DNA of 64,000 nucleotides from NCBI GenBank assembly GCA_029204225.1, contig CM055105.1:50606745-50670744 (forward strand), given 5' to 3'. Under the pieces are notes generated by a model. The model saw only the letters and a program-made list of their open reading frames with translations, ran no database searches and was not told where the DNA came from. This DNA comes from Diphasiastrum complanatum. Lineage: Eukaryota; Streptophyta; Lycopodiopsida; Lycopodiales; Lycopodiaceae. The translations under genes were made by a program, and so were the position numbers. Below are positions 11,560 to 20,517 of the stretch, one piece after another (position 1 is the first letter of the stretch; every line of letters begins with the position of its first letter).

Positions 11560-12376
11560 CTTTCAGGTCCTTTCTAACATGATGATCAAATAAAAGAGAA
11601 ATGACTTGAAGACCCATTTTTTTTAAAATTTTAAATTTTTTTTAAAAAATATCCAAATTTAAAATACTTCAAATTAATATATTGTAATGTTTAAAAAATG
11701 TTGTATTTTCCAAGAAAAAAATTCAAGCTACAAAAATTTGGTCAATAGATTTTCACAAATAGCTTAAAATTAGCAAATATTAAATAATAATACTATTTAA
11801 AATAAAATCATTAGATACACAACCACTAAAATACCTAAAAAATATATTTTTCTTACTTAAAACAAAAGTTATAGTCTTTTTTTGGAATTTTAAAATTTTT
11901 CTAAATTACAATTCTTGTATCAAAAAAAATATCTTTTAGATTATGTTAAAAATTTGAATCGATATTTTTTAGAATTTTAAATTGTTGAAAATCTTTACTT
12001 ACATCCACGTAAGTTTATTAAATATTTAAACATTAAATAAATGCAAATAAAATTACTTTACAATAATCGAGATTAAATGATTTGTGAAAATATTTAAATC
12101 ACCCTGAAATTTCTAATTTCTAACAAAAATTTTTTTACAAAAAATATTATAAAAACACATCTAAAATTAAAATATTGTAAACTTGACAATTTGTTACAAT
12201 TTTAATTTTTGGCAATAATTATCAATGTTAAAATTCTTAAAATATTTTAAATTCTAAATTTTAAATCGTTAAAAAACAAATTTAAGAACATTAAATCAAT
12301 TAAAAAGAATTCAAAACAAAATACATCAAAAAATATAAATGCAATTATTTTTTAAACAAAAGAGAATTTCTTATTT
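11560..12376. other. AT-rich non-coding stretch
   Basis: Very AT-rich with many A and T runs and no open frame of note. Composition resembles the introns of the adjacent broken gene. Nothing else is seen. Confidence 0.5.
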
Positions 12377-13029
12377 TCAAAAATCATCGAGGTCATTTAC
12401 ATCTTTTTCTTTTGTTTTTTTTTTAGTAGCTACCGTACTTTCAAGTGGCACCTCTTCTACAATTTCCTCGACTATAGTTACTACATTGTAATCTTGAACC
12501 AAGACATCAACAAATTCTTCTGTGTCGTCTACTTTTCCGCTAGCAGGAGGTTGAGGTTTTTTGGACAAGGAAATTATTGTATCCTCGCTGTCTAAACTCT
12601 TTCCCACCTCAGATAATTTATCTAGCAAAACTAAAAGAGATTTCATTCACATTTTTACAAAATCAACTAAATTAGTATCTAAATCTACTACAACAACATG
12701 TCTACCTTTCTGAACAGCACATGTGCTCGTAGTACCGCTATCGCTAAATTAATCTAAAACTCAATCAGTTGGGTGAGAAAAAATATCAATTAAATGATTA
12801 ATTAATTGTTGTGGCTTTTGGTAGGAACAAGCCACGGAACCCGTTATTTTTTTTTTTAAATTTCTTCGTCACATCTGGATACTGGAACAAGTTTCCAAAA
12901 CTTGTCAATCCGGAAGTGTTGTAATGAAGTATCGAATGTTTGCCATCAAAAGGATAATAACCGATGGTTATGTATTCTATTTCATTGCAAAGTCAAACTC
13001 CTCCCGAGTTCTTGACATTGGGCTTGTAC
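12377..13029 (-). pseudogene. Methyltransferase gene, last exon: motif I region and charged tail
   Basis: A splice acceptor (CCATGTCAG, minus strand) precedes the exon at 13029. The reading includes NEIEYITIGYYPFDGKHS, then HPT at 12775, a stop, VLD, a stop, and FSDSGTTSTCAVQKGRHV at 12748-12695, followed by VVDLD. In N4/N6 amino-methyltransferases an HPT(E/Q)KP segment leads into D-x-F-x-G-S-G-T-T and then GR-x-x-x-x-(E/D)-x-D; the match in order and spacing is good. One motif Gly is replaced (FSDSG for FxGSG). Three in-frame stops (about 12763, 12751 and just before the Met at 12646) show decay. The tail to 12377 is open and rich in Lys, Asp and Glu. SAM binding is inferred from the family. 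Confidence 0.65.
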
Positions 13030-13138
13030 CTGACATGGAACATTACAAGTAATAAAATTTTAACTTTAAAATCAAAAATTTAAAATAAAAATATAAATTA
13101 AAATATGAATTCATAATTCAAGAACTTAAAAACTTACC
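13030..13138 (-). other. Probable intron between motif IV and motif I exons
   Basis: On the minus strand the upstream exon ends TGTGTG followed by GTAAGTTTTT, a canonical donor. The downstream exon follows CATGTCAG. The 109-bp spacer is AT-rich. An intron inside the methyltransferase domain shows that the gene has been in a eukaryotic genome for some time. Confidence 0.6.
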
Positions 13139-13592
13139 ACACAGCATTCTCTATTCCCGCATTACAGAAAGTTAGTAGAGCTTTCTATATTGATACTGAC
13201 TGCCAAGAAGAAATGAAAAATAACAACTACCCAAATTGGAGAAATTGTGACATCAAGAAAGCCCTGTAAAAAATTATGGATTTCAGTGAATTTGAAAGGA
13301 GAATCATCATTTAATGATTTCTTCATCTGAAATCCATATGGTATATCGGCAATGCAGAGTGTATAAGACCTTTTTTTTTTAATTTTGAAATTTCTCTACA
13401 ATCGCCCTCCTCAACAGAGTAAAAGCATGGTTGATCATGGACACTTTTGGGAAGGTAGGTCTCTAATGGATCCTCCTTCTCAATGGTCTCACCCCATGCC
13501 AATTTCTCCCTGTCCATTTTTTCTGCTTTTGCCTTCAGAATATGTCTCTTGAATAACTCTGGAAGGACTTTGTTATTTTTGTCTTCAGGAGA
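13139..13592 (-). pseudogene. Methyltransferase exon with motif IV (IADIPYG)
   Basis: The acceptor TTTTCTTTTCAG ends at 13593 and the donor GTAAGT starts at 13138. The first part is hydrophilic (AWGETIEKEDPLETYL, then SVEEGDCREISKLKKK). The frame then slips in a run of A bases at 13371-13380. The new frame gives YTLCIADIPYGFQMKKS at about 13378-13325, then DDSPF and SPIWVVVIFHFF. A D-P-P-Y or D-I-P-Y tetrapeptide followed by a hydrophobic strand is the catalytic motif IV of amino-methyltransferases, and the following segment fits the expected order. Motif IV precedes motif I, which is the beta-class arrangement. A stop follows near 13160. A frameshift plus stop make the gene non-functional. 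Confidence 0.65.
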
Positions 13593-13607
13593 CTGAAAAG
13601 AAAAAAT

Positions 13608-13761
13608 CTATGCTTAGCATGAGAGACAAAAATATAAAATAGAAAGAGAAAATTAACTTATCAAAAAATAATAATTAAATAAAGAAAAAGTTATGCTTAG
13701 CATAGGAGACATAGAACATAGAAAAGAAACGACTACTAAGCACCTATGCTAAGCATGGGTG
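13608..13761. repeat. Three copies of the TATGCT-AGCATA palindrome in an intron
   Basis: Palindromic words at 13608-13621, 13691-13706 and 13741-13761 (CACCTATGCTAAGCATGGGTG) belong to the same family as the cluster at 16913-17448. They lie between the exons at 13139-13592 and 13772-13909 of the methyltransferase gene, where no coding constraint is expected. Confidence 0.75.
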
Positions 13762-13771
13762 AAATAAATAC

Positions 13772-13909
13772 CATGTCTCTAAACAAAATAAAAAATGGAC
13801 TCAAGGATTTATTTCAGCTGCTCAGAAGATAAAGCCTCTGGCACTCATCGAAATCTTGACAATTTAACCCCGTCACAAGGGCTTTTTGAACTTTCATAAA
13901 TAATTTGTG
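13772..13909 (-). pseudogene. Small exon of the methyltransferase gene
   Basis: Minus-strand reading from 13909 after an AG acceptor: KLFMKVQKALVTGLNCQDF, then DECQRLYLLSS, one stop, and further codons to a possible GT donor at 13771. The stretch is protein-like, in the same strand order as its neighbours and bounded by plausible splice sites. It lies between ParB-like and methyltransferase parts. Domain not recognised. Confidence 0.45.
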
Positions 13910-14012
13910 CTTGTATTTAAAAATTATAATTGTTAAAAATTCAATCAAATTATGAAAATTACTTTATTAGAAAAGGTAACATAAAAATAAATATTTAGAT
14001 TATGACTATTAC

Positions 14013-14205
14013 CTCTGAAATTTTTTTTCATTTTTGCCAGAGAAAGTTGACCATCAACAACTCTCGAAAGAACACTTATTATTAGTTCTAAAGAGCTAAT
14101 CCCTTGCATATTCTTCCACTCTGATATTTCCATTTCAGTAGGGATTGGCTTCAGAGTTTGACTGCTCACAACTGTTTTTTTGGACTTTGATGCACCCTGA
14201 GCAGG
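14013..14205 (-). pseudogene. Linker exon between ParB-like and methyltransferase parts
   Basis: The minus-strand frame includes KGQPAQGASKSKKTVVSSQ, then EWKNMQGISSLELIISVL and VVDGQLSLAKMKKNFRG, ending at a clean GTAAT donor (14012). The middle region resembles the helical segment that often follows ParB-like N-terminal domains, but that comparison is weak. The solo LTR begins only about 40 bp further 5' of this exon. Confidence 0.5.
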
Positions 14206-14245
14206 TTGGCCTTTTATTTGAAAAGTTTCTCATTTATCAAAAATT

Positions 14246-15079
14246 TGTGCAAAAAGTACAAAAGGAAACAAGAGTGGATCCTAATCTGATCCTCAAGAGG
14301 GATTGGATGTTAGATTTACTTGATCTATCAATCTACATAAGATTAAGATCAATCTAGATCAATTCTAGACATAAATCCCAAACAAAAACAATCATTTATT
14401 GAAGGTAAGTGTACTTTCTGGTTTCACACATGTGAAACACTGTCTGAGTACGGACTCCAACTTGAAAATCAAGTACACATTGATAGAACCTTAAAACAAT
14501 CAAAACAAATGTAGACAAATGGAGAAAATCACTCAAAATTGCTTCCAAAACCAAGATTAGTGTCTCACACTGATTATGGCCAAATGTGGCTCTATACATA
14601 CAATAAGTGGGAGCTCGTGGTACTGATCATCCCTTTGATCCCACATGTGTGAAGGTGCTTTGTCATATGACGATTCATCATGCAAAACTGACACTTGGAC
14701 AAAACCTTCTATTTTGAGCACTTTTGGTCCATTTTTCTTCTATATGGAGATCTACTTGAAAATCTTCTAGAAGTCAAAATTCGTCTACTTCAGCTTATTC
14801 CACACATGTGAGCTGTCCTCTACACATGGGATGTGACACCTAACCAAAGGATGTGGCTCACGCAAGCAATAGACTGATGCCATGTGTCATATGTCTAGAA
14901 AACTAGTTTTTGGCTTTTTTAGCCACTAGAACTTGAATTGAATCATATGTACAACCTATATGATTATGGTACATGACAAGTACACTATTTTCACACGTGG
15001 GAACAGGCTCCACACATGTGTAATCATCCTATATACAAGATTTTTGGCCTCTACCAAGCTTATTTTTGTATTTTTCACA
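14246..15079 (-). repeat. Solo LTR (family F1) splitting the methyltransferase gene
   Basis: This 834-bp LTR is in minus orientation, TGTGCAAAAAG to TATTTTTCACA on the plus strand. It is flanked on both sides by the 5-bp target duplication AAATT (14241-14245 and 15080-15084). It matches 28007-28838 and 56546-57377. Recombination between two LTRs removed the body of the element. The inserted LTR brings several CACA(C/T)GTGTG palindromes into the gene. Confidence 0.93.
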
Positions 15080-15343
15080 AAATTTTATCAACAAGGGCCC
15101 ACACCTAAAGTCAAAGAAAAAACAATCATTTGATAAGAAATTTAGGTAGTATTAAAATTGAGTTCAAAGTCTGGTAAAGACAATTTAAAAGGATTATAAC
15201 ATTCCATGATGAGCATAGCAAAACAAATTACCTAGCTACTACGAAAAGCAAACTAAAAAAAATTATTGTATTTTGTAAAGCTCTGCATAGGGTTTTTCGA
15301 ATCAAAAGACAGGTCTGTCTCTTGAGCACAAAGTTCTTTCAGC

Positions 15344-16188
15344 TCAAGTTGATTCACATCTCCTGCTTTGGAGACTCTCATGGATTCTTTGTGAAAAAAA
15401 ATGAATTCTTTGTATCACGATCATCTTCATTCGGTAGTCCTGATCAATATTGTGGTCCCAAGCCAATAATTTTGCTTCTTCCACTGTCAGGCCAGCAAAG
15501 GCAATGGCACTCACAATTCAAAAGCTTGGAATATGGGGATACTCTTGAGATAATTGTTTTTGGGCTTGTAAACTGTGTATGCTCCCAAGAACAAAAAAAT
15601 GATATGAATCTAATAAAGAAAAATCAAAATTTGCAACATCGTTGCATTCGTTGGGATCAACCAAAACAACAAAGGGAGTAACTATGGCCTGTGTATGATC
15701 TTTAAATTTTATTTTTAAATTATGTACATGTGTTTCATTCGATTCTCTAACTTCCATTGGCCTGTCTCCTATTATTGGATCTACAGGTGACTTATCACAC
15801 TGATTTATGTCTAAAATTAAAGTTGTTTCTTTTATTTTTTTTGTTTTATGGATATCCTCTCTTAATTTGACAAGCTCAGAGTTGTCTTGTAAAGGACGAA
15901 TGGATGCACCAAGTAGCGACATAGATGGTTCGGTGGCAACTTTTTTGCTTTCAGCAGAAGAGATGGACTTATGGCGACGTGTAGCCATGGTCTTTGGGCG
16001 TGACTTAGGTCTAGTGGGAGAAGACTCATAAATGTTATGAGATCCTTTTTTTTTTTTGGGATGAGGGACAGCGACGGTTTTATCCTCAACATTTTTAGAG
16101 GCCGGCTTTGCGACCTGAATAGTGGAAAGATTGGATCTTTTCTCTCAACACTAGCAGCTAGAACCGTTTTTAAGCATTGCTTCATCCT
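15344..16188 (-). pseudogene. ParB-like domain exon of the methyltransferase gene
   Basis: The exon starts after the acceptor TTTCTGTCCAG. After an early frameshift the frame gives a basic, nuclear-signal-like stretch (VPHPKKKKGSHN and SPTRPKSRPKTMATRRHKS). It continues with GDRPMEVRES, TQAIVTPFVVLVDPNE near 15670-15620, YHFFVLGSIHSLQAQKQL near 15580, one stop at 15518, then GLTVEEAKLLAWDHNIDQDY. The order matches the ParB/sulfiredoxin fold: an R-containing start, a P-[IF]-V-V strand, a V-x-G-x-H/R-R helix start, and an (E)EA-x-x-(A)-x-x-x-N-x-x segment. Here the usual G-x-H-R reads GSIHS. ParB-like domains bind or cleave nucleic acid or bind CTP; which applies here cannot be told. Confidence 0.6.
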
Positions 16189-16336
16189 CTGGACAGAAAC
16201 AAAAATCAGGCTTAAAATATAATGAGTAAAGGCTTATATCTAAAAGTTTAAATAATTTTATATTTAGTAACAACTATGTTAAACATGAAACAAATGTAGA
16301 CAAACATGATTAAAAATATGTTTTATAATTACACAC

Positions 16337-16656
16337 CAATGTAACTAGAGCTTTATCAAAATAGGCTTTGATGGCCTCGTCTTGGCAAAGTCGGATCTTT
16401 ATCATAGTCTCGTTCAAAATGAAAATATAACGAGACTTATCCGTCTCCTTTACAAGTATACTAACAAAACCTTCTTCCTGATCCTCATCTGGTTAATCAA
16501 CAAGCAATCTTCCTTGAACTTTGAATTGTGAGTCTCCTCTGCCAGGCTTCTCAGCTAAATGAATAAAAAGCTCAGACAGCTTTGTGTTGTTGACCCCTCT
16601 GGTGAAGTAGTACATGAATTTTTTCTTATCTTTCAGTGGAAGATCTTGAGGTTTCC
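16337..16656 (-). pseudogene. N-terminal region exon of the methyltransferase gene (unknown domain)
   Basis: Bounded by the acceptor AAAATTTCAG and a GTGTGTAAT donor. Reading: GKPQDLPLKDKKKFMYYF, RGVNNTKLSELFIHLAEKP, one TAA stop near 16495, then EEGFVSILVKETDKSRYIF and MIKIRLCQDEAIKAYFDKAL. Well-ordered alternation of charged and hydrophobic residues argues for real coding. I recognise no family. It precedes the ParB-like exon with an intron of about 148 bp. Confidence 0.5.
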
Positions 16657-16912
16657 CTGAAATTTTAAAACAAATCCTCGACATTTCAAAAATTATCAAA
16701 GACAATTGAAAATCTGCAAAAAGAAAGACTTTTTAGAAGAATTGAAAATACTACCTTAATGAAAATACTAAAAACTTTAAAAAAACAAGTCATTTTTGTG
16801 AAAAATCTTTAAAAAACAAAACTACAAATTCAACATATTTTTTTACTAAAATATCTCAAAAGGATCACTTTTCTCAGACAAAGCCTTGTAAAACAAGAAA
16901 AATACGAGTAGC
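16657..16912. other. Intron-like AT-rich spacer
   Basis: Only A/T-rich sequence between the exon ending at 16656 and the palindromic cluster. Nothing else is visible. Confidence 0.45.
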
Positions 16913-17324
16913 AACCTATGCTGAGCATAGGTTGTGTTCGATTCCTTAGTAAGAAATTATGCTTAGCATAGAATGTCGGCGGGATTCTTCAATTCTAACC
17001 ACCTTTCGACCTATGTTGAGCACATGTTGCATCTCTGTTTCTGTTCCAACCTATGCTCATCATAGGTTAGCAAGCAAATTGTGAAGACATCCTATGTTGA
17101 GCATAGGTTGGACTAGAGCGTGCGAGAACCTATGCTGAACATAGGATGTCTTCGCAATTTGCTTGCTAACCTATGCTGAGCATAGGTTGGAAGAGGGCCA
17201 GTGATGCAACCTATGCTCAGGATACGTCAAACCGTGGTAAGAATAAAGAAATAACGCCGGAATCCCATGCTAAGCATAGGATGTTACTAAGGACCCGAAC
17301 ACAACCTATGCTCAACATAGGTTA
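16913..17324. repeat. Long inverted repeat built from a short palindrome
   Basis: The left arm, about 16913-17111, and the right arm, about 17127-17324, are inverted copies around a loop of about 15 bp (17112-17126). The inner 60 bp pair almost perfectly: AGCAAGCAAATTGTGAAGAC at 17069-17088 against GTCTTCGCAATTTGCTTGCT at 17147-17166. The outer parts pair with more mismatches, for example GAACACAACC against GGTTGTGTTC. Each arm carries about five copies of a palindrome with consensus ACCTATGCTNAGCATAGGT, spaced 30-50 bp. It lies in the first putative intron of the minus-strand gene. It could be a foldback element, a cluster of sites for a dimeric DNA-binding protein, or a hairpin RNA source. 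Confidence 0.8.
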
Positions 17325-17344
17325 GAGGAGAGGACTGGTGTAGG

Positions 17345-17448
17345 CACCTATGCTAAGCATAGGTTACCCATGTTGTAAGAAGATGAATACAAATTAAAAT
17401 ATGAATATTTTCTAATGCAAGAATTTAATACCCATGCTAAGCATAGAG
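17345..17448. repeat. Further copies of the same palindrome outside the hairpin
   Basis: CACCTATGCTAAGCATAGGT at 17345-17364 is a near-perfect palindrome. CCCATGCTAAGCATAG at about 17431-17446 is a shorter one. They sit between the hairpin and the putative first exon on the minus strand. A degraded copy (CTATGACCAGCATAGGTTG) occurs at 17906-17924. Confidence 0.7.
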
Positions 17449-17473
17449 CAAAATAAAAAAATGATAATAATCT

Positions 17474-17580
17474 TACCGTCAAGAAATTTGGAAGTGAGAA
17501 CGTATGCGAAATCTTATAGAAAGCTGTGACTTGGTCGTAGCGATTGCTCTGGCAGCATGTGGGCTTCTGAATTTGCAAAT
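17474..17580 (-). pseudogene. Possible first exon of the minus-strand gene
   Basis: Minus-strand reading QIQKPTCCQSNRYDQVTAFY, then SLPNFLT, ends at a strong splice donor (GACG followed by GTAAGATT at 17473). There is no ATG at the start of the frame, so the true start is not seen. Assignment as exon 1 rests on orientation, the donor and its position 5' of the exon at 16337-16656. It remains tentative. Confidence 0.3.
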
Positions 17581-17973
17581 GAGGTGAGTTATGCTTGGAC
17601 TATGGTCTTTGAATAATTTTTTTTTCGAGACCCCTGTCTCATGCTAGTCCTCCAGCTTACTTCGGGAACGAGTTGTCGTGACTCACTTCACCCCACGCCG
17701 ACCTCGAGTCTGAGCCGGGACCGTCCAAACCTAACCCTAACCCTAAACTTAACCCTAACCATAAGGATGCTGCCAAACAGTATTTAAGACATGGTAGCCG
17801 TCGAAAATTTATATTAACCAGTTACTTTCTAGGCTTGTTGCTCATTCGCATTTAGTTGGTTTTTCTGTATACGTCTATTGAGGTTTGCATAGGTTTTTAT
17901 TTGTTCTATGACCAGCATAGGTTGCAGTTAGGCTTAACAGTAGTACATAGTTAAAAAAAAATTTGAGGTTACG
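17581..17973. promoter_or_regulatory. Region between two divergent genes, with a telomere-like tract
   Basis: About 390 bp separate the putative 5' ends of the minus-strand methyltransferase gene and the plus-strand ORF at 17974. The stretch is more GC-rich than its surroundings around 17640-17730 and contains the CCCTAA-type tract at 17728-17762. It is the natural place for a shared bidirectional promoter. No clear TATA box is assigned. Confidence 0.35.
17728..17762 (+). repeat. Interstitial telomere-like CCCTAA(A) tract
   Basis: Four to five imperfect CCCTAA/CCCTAAA units, one of them CCCTAAACTT. Plant telomeres use CCCTAAA, and short telo-boxes also occur in plant promoters close to transcription starts. 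Its position between two divergent reading frames favours the promoter reading, but a repair scar is also possible. Confidence 0.6.
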
Positions 17974-18195
17974 ATGTCAAGTAGTTCTACCTCTTCTATT
18001 CCAATAGTTGTAACTCAATATATTGCAACAAGTGCAACATCTTCATCTGACATTCCCAATGAAAGATTTTTTTATAAAGCCACTCCTGAATCTGAACATG
18101 TTTTTGTAAATGATGTGGCATCCTCATCATTTACCCGTTCATCTTTTGAAATTCCTCAAGCAAGTACTTTTCAAGAAATGACGCTTGTAACTTAG
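17974..18195 (+). pseudogene. 5' exon of a divergent plus-strand gene, unknown function
   Basis: The ATG at 17974 opens a 73-codon frame rich in Ser and Thr (MSSSSTSSIPIVVTQYIATS, then SFEIPQASTFQEM), ending at TAG. Protein-like sequence continues briefly past the stop (LVSNLSTSSSSSYTGS). The gene appears to be interrupted by copia element C from about 18.25 kb. Further plus-strand coding pieces occur after C (20618-20788) and after D (26654-27616). Joining them into one gene is an inference from orientation and order. Confidence 0.4.
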
Positions 18196-18249
18196 CTTGT
18201 ATCAAATCTTTCGACCTCGTCCTCCTCTTCATATACAGGCTCGACACAA

Positions 18250-18436
18250 TTAACATTGTTCTTTTGAACAAGTTGAATAATTGAGTGATGAGTCAAAGCT
18301 TCAATTCACTCATCATTTTAGATTGGTTCATGAGTGATAGGATTGAGTCTAAAAGCTTTCTAAATTGCTAGAAGACTTTAGGTTCAGATCTCTTAGAGAA
18401 ACCATAAGAGTTTCTAGTGCTTTTTCACATTCAAAA
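18250..18436 (+). other. Leader of copia element C, 5' truncated
   Basis: Untranslated sequence before the gag ATG at 18437. No LTR or primer-binding site is found upstream, so the element is truncated at its 5' end somewhere in 18.22-18.28 kb. Confidence 0.5.
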
Positions 18437-20517
18437 ATGGCATCAATGGGTGGTTTTCTGCTTGAAGCTAGTGAAAGACTTACATCCACTAATTATGCTA
18501 CTTGGATAGTTCGAATGGAGTCTTTGCTTGTACTTCATGATCTTTATGACATAGTACTTGAGGTGGAAGTAGAACCTCAAGGAGGAGTTGAATTGGCTAA
18601 GTACAAAAAGAGATGTAGAGTTGCATTACACTGCATAAAAATGAATGTAAGTAATGAACTTTTGAAAGAAATCTCATCTTGTACCACATCCAAAGAGGCA
18701 TGGGATTCATTAAAAGCCATTTATGGATCCAAGAACACTTCAAGGATACTCATGCTTAGGAATCAAATCCTTTAAAGCATGAAAGGAAGTAGTGAAAGTG
18801 CCCAAAATCATGTCTTTAGGATCAAATCTTTGAATAAAGAGTTGTCTTCTATAGATGATAAAATCAAAGATGATGAATTAGTTCAAATCATTTTGAATGG
18901 ATTAGGAGATGATTATTCCAATCTTCTTCAAACCTTTGCTATTCAAGATTTACTTCCTAGTATCGAAAAACTTCAAAGTGTGCTTGTTAGTGAGGAGAGT
19001 AGAATGCTTCATATCAAAAGTAGGATGAGTTCCTTATCTTTGAATGATGGTGATGAAAAAGCTAAGTTTTCTTTGAAAGGCAAGAAGAAGAAGTTTCCAT
19101 CCAAGAAGATTCAAGACATGGAGATGGAGAACAAAGATGGAGCGTCAAGTTCCAAAGGCAAGAGCAAGAAGGACAAGAAGAAGCTAAAGTGTTTCTTTTG
19201 TGGAAAAAAGGGACATTTTGCATCCAAGTGCTACAAGAAGAAGAATGCCCAAGAGAAGGACAATCAAGGCAATCTTGTGCTTGAGGAGGAGGAAGAAGGC
19301 AATCTATCTTTGATGGTATCGTCACCACAAACATCTAATCAAGACACTTGGTGGATTGATAGTGGGGCAAGCTCTCACATGACTCACCAAAAAGACTACT
19401 TTTCTAATCTACTTTCTTACAATAGTTCTAATAAATTTATCTTCACTGCAAGTGATCAAGAATGTGAGATTGTAGGTGTTGGATCCATTCCTTTATGTCT
19501 AGGATCATCTAAAAATGTAGATCTAGACAATGTTCTTTATGTACCTTCAATTACAAAGAACTTGTTAAGTGTAGGACAACTTATGGATAGTGGATTAGAT
19601 GTACATTTCAAGCATGGAGCATGTTCTATCTTGAAAGATGAAAAATGTATTGCTAGTGGTTTCAAGCAAGGGAGGTTATTCAAATTGGATGCTAATGTGA
19701 TGGTTGGAAGTGTGAACATGGCAAGGGAGGAGCTCACTCAAGTGGAATTATGGCACAAAAGGTTAGGCCATTCTAACTACAAAGCTATGGAGACCATGGT
19801 GACAAAGGAGCTAGCAAGAGGACTTCCCAAAACCATATCCAAGTGTGGCAAGCTTTGTGAAGCTTGTGGAATCTCCAAATCTCATAAGCTTCCTTTCAAG
19901 AGATCTTTGATAAGATCTAACTCTCCTCTTAGCCTTATACACTCGGATGTTCATTCATTTTCACATGAATCAAATGGTGGAGCTCTAATGTATGTCACTT
20001 TTATTGATGATAAATCAAGATACTTTTGGGTTTATCTCCTGTCTAAGAAAAGTGAAGTTTTTGAGTCCTTTGTAAAGTTCAAAACTCTTGTGGAAAAGCA
20101 ACTTAATACTAGCTTGAAAGTATTAAGAAGTGATAATGGAGGGGGGTACATCTCTAGTAGGATGAAAGAGTTTTGTGAAACTAATGGCATAAAGAGAGAG
20201 TTTACTTGTACATATACTCCACAACAAAACGGAGTAGCTGAGAGAAAGAATAGGACACTATGTGAGTGTGCTAAAGCTATGAGATTAGATGCGTCTCTTT
20301 CTATTTCATTTTGGGGAGAAGCTATTTTATGTGCAAATTTTCTTTGTAATAGAATGACTAATAGTGCCATTAAAGGACTTGCACCTTATGAAGTATTGTT
20401 TGGCAAAAAGCCAAATCTTAGTGATTTGAAAGTTTTTGGATGTACTTGTTATGTACATATTCCTTTAGAAACAAGGAAAAAGGAAGATGCCACTTCTTTC
20501 AAAGGCATATTTGCTTA
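18437..20517 (+). pseudogene. Copia element C: gag, protease and integrase, truncated before RT
   Basis: The ATG at 18437 opens a frame that is continuous to about 20517 except for one TAA at 18773-18775, where Gln is expected. Order: gag (TSTNYATWIVRMESLLVLHD); zinc knuckle CFFCGKKGHFASKC near 19192-19233; protease WWIDSGASSHMTHQ near 19351; GAG-pre-integrase (ELWHKRLGHSNYKAMETM) near 19745; integrase with HSDVHSF, DDKSRYF, RSDNGGGYIS and QNGVAERKNRT, so the DDE triad is kept. The domain after integrase begins (LKVFGCTCYVHIPLETRKK) and then runs into unrelated DNA at about 20510. RT, RNase H and both LTRs are missing. Integrase would insert the cDNA; this fragment cannot move by itself. Confidence 0.88.

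Noticed and set aside
15807-16222. Plus-strand frames opposite the ParB-like exon
   Set aside because: They are antisense shadows of the better minus-strand reading, which has ordered domain words.
16913-17448. CRISPR array
   Set aside because: The repeated unit is a palindrome with irregular spacing, the arms are inverted copies rather than direct repeats with unique spacers, and the context is a plant genome.
17728-17762. True chromosome end
   Set aside because: Only a few imperfect units, with ordinary sequence on both sides.
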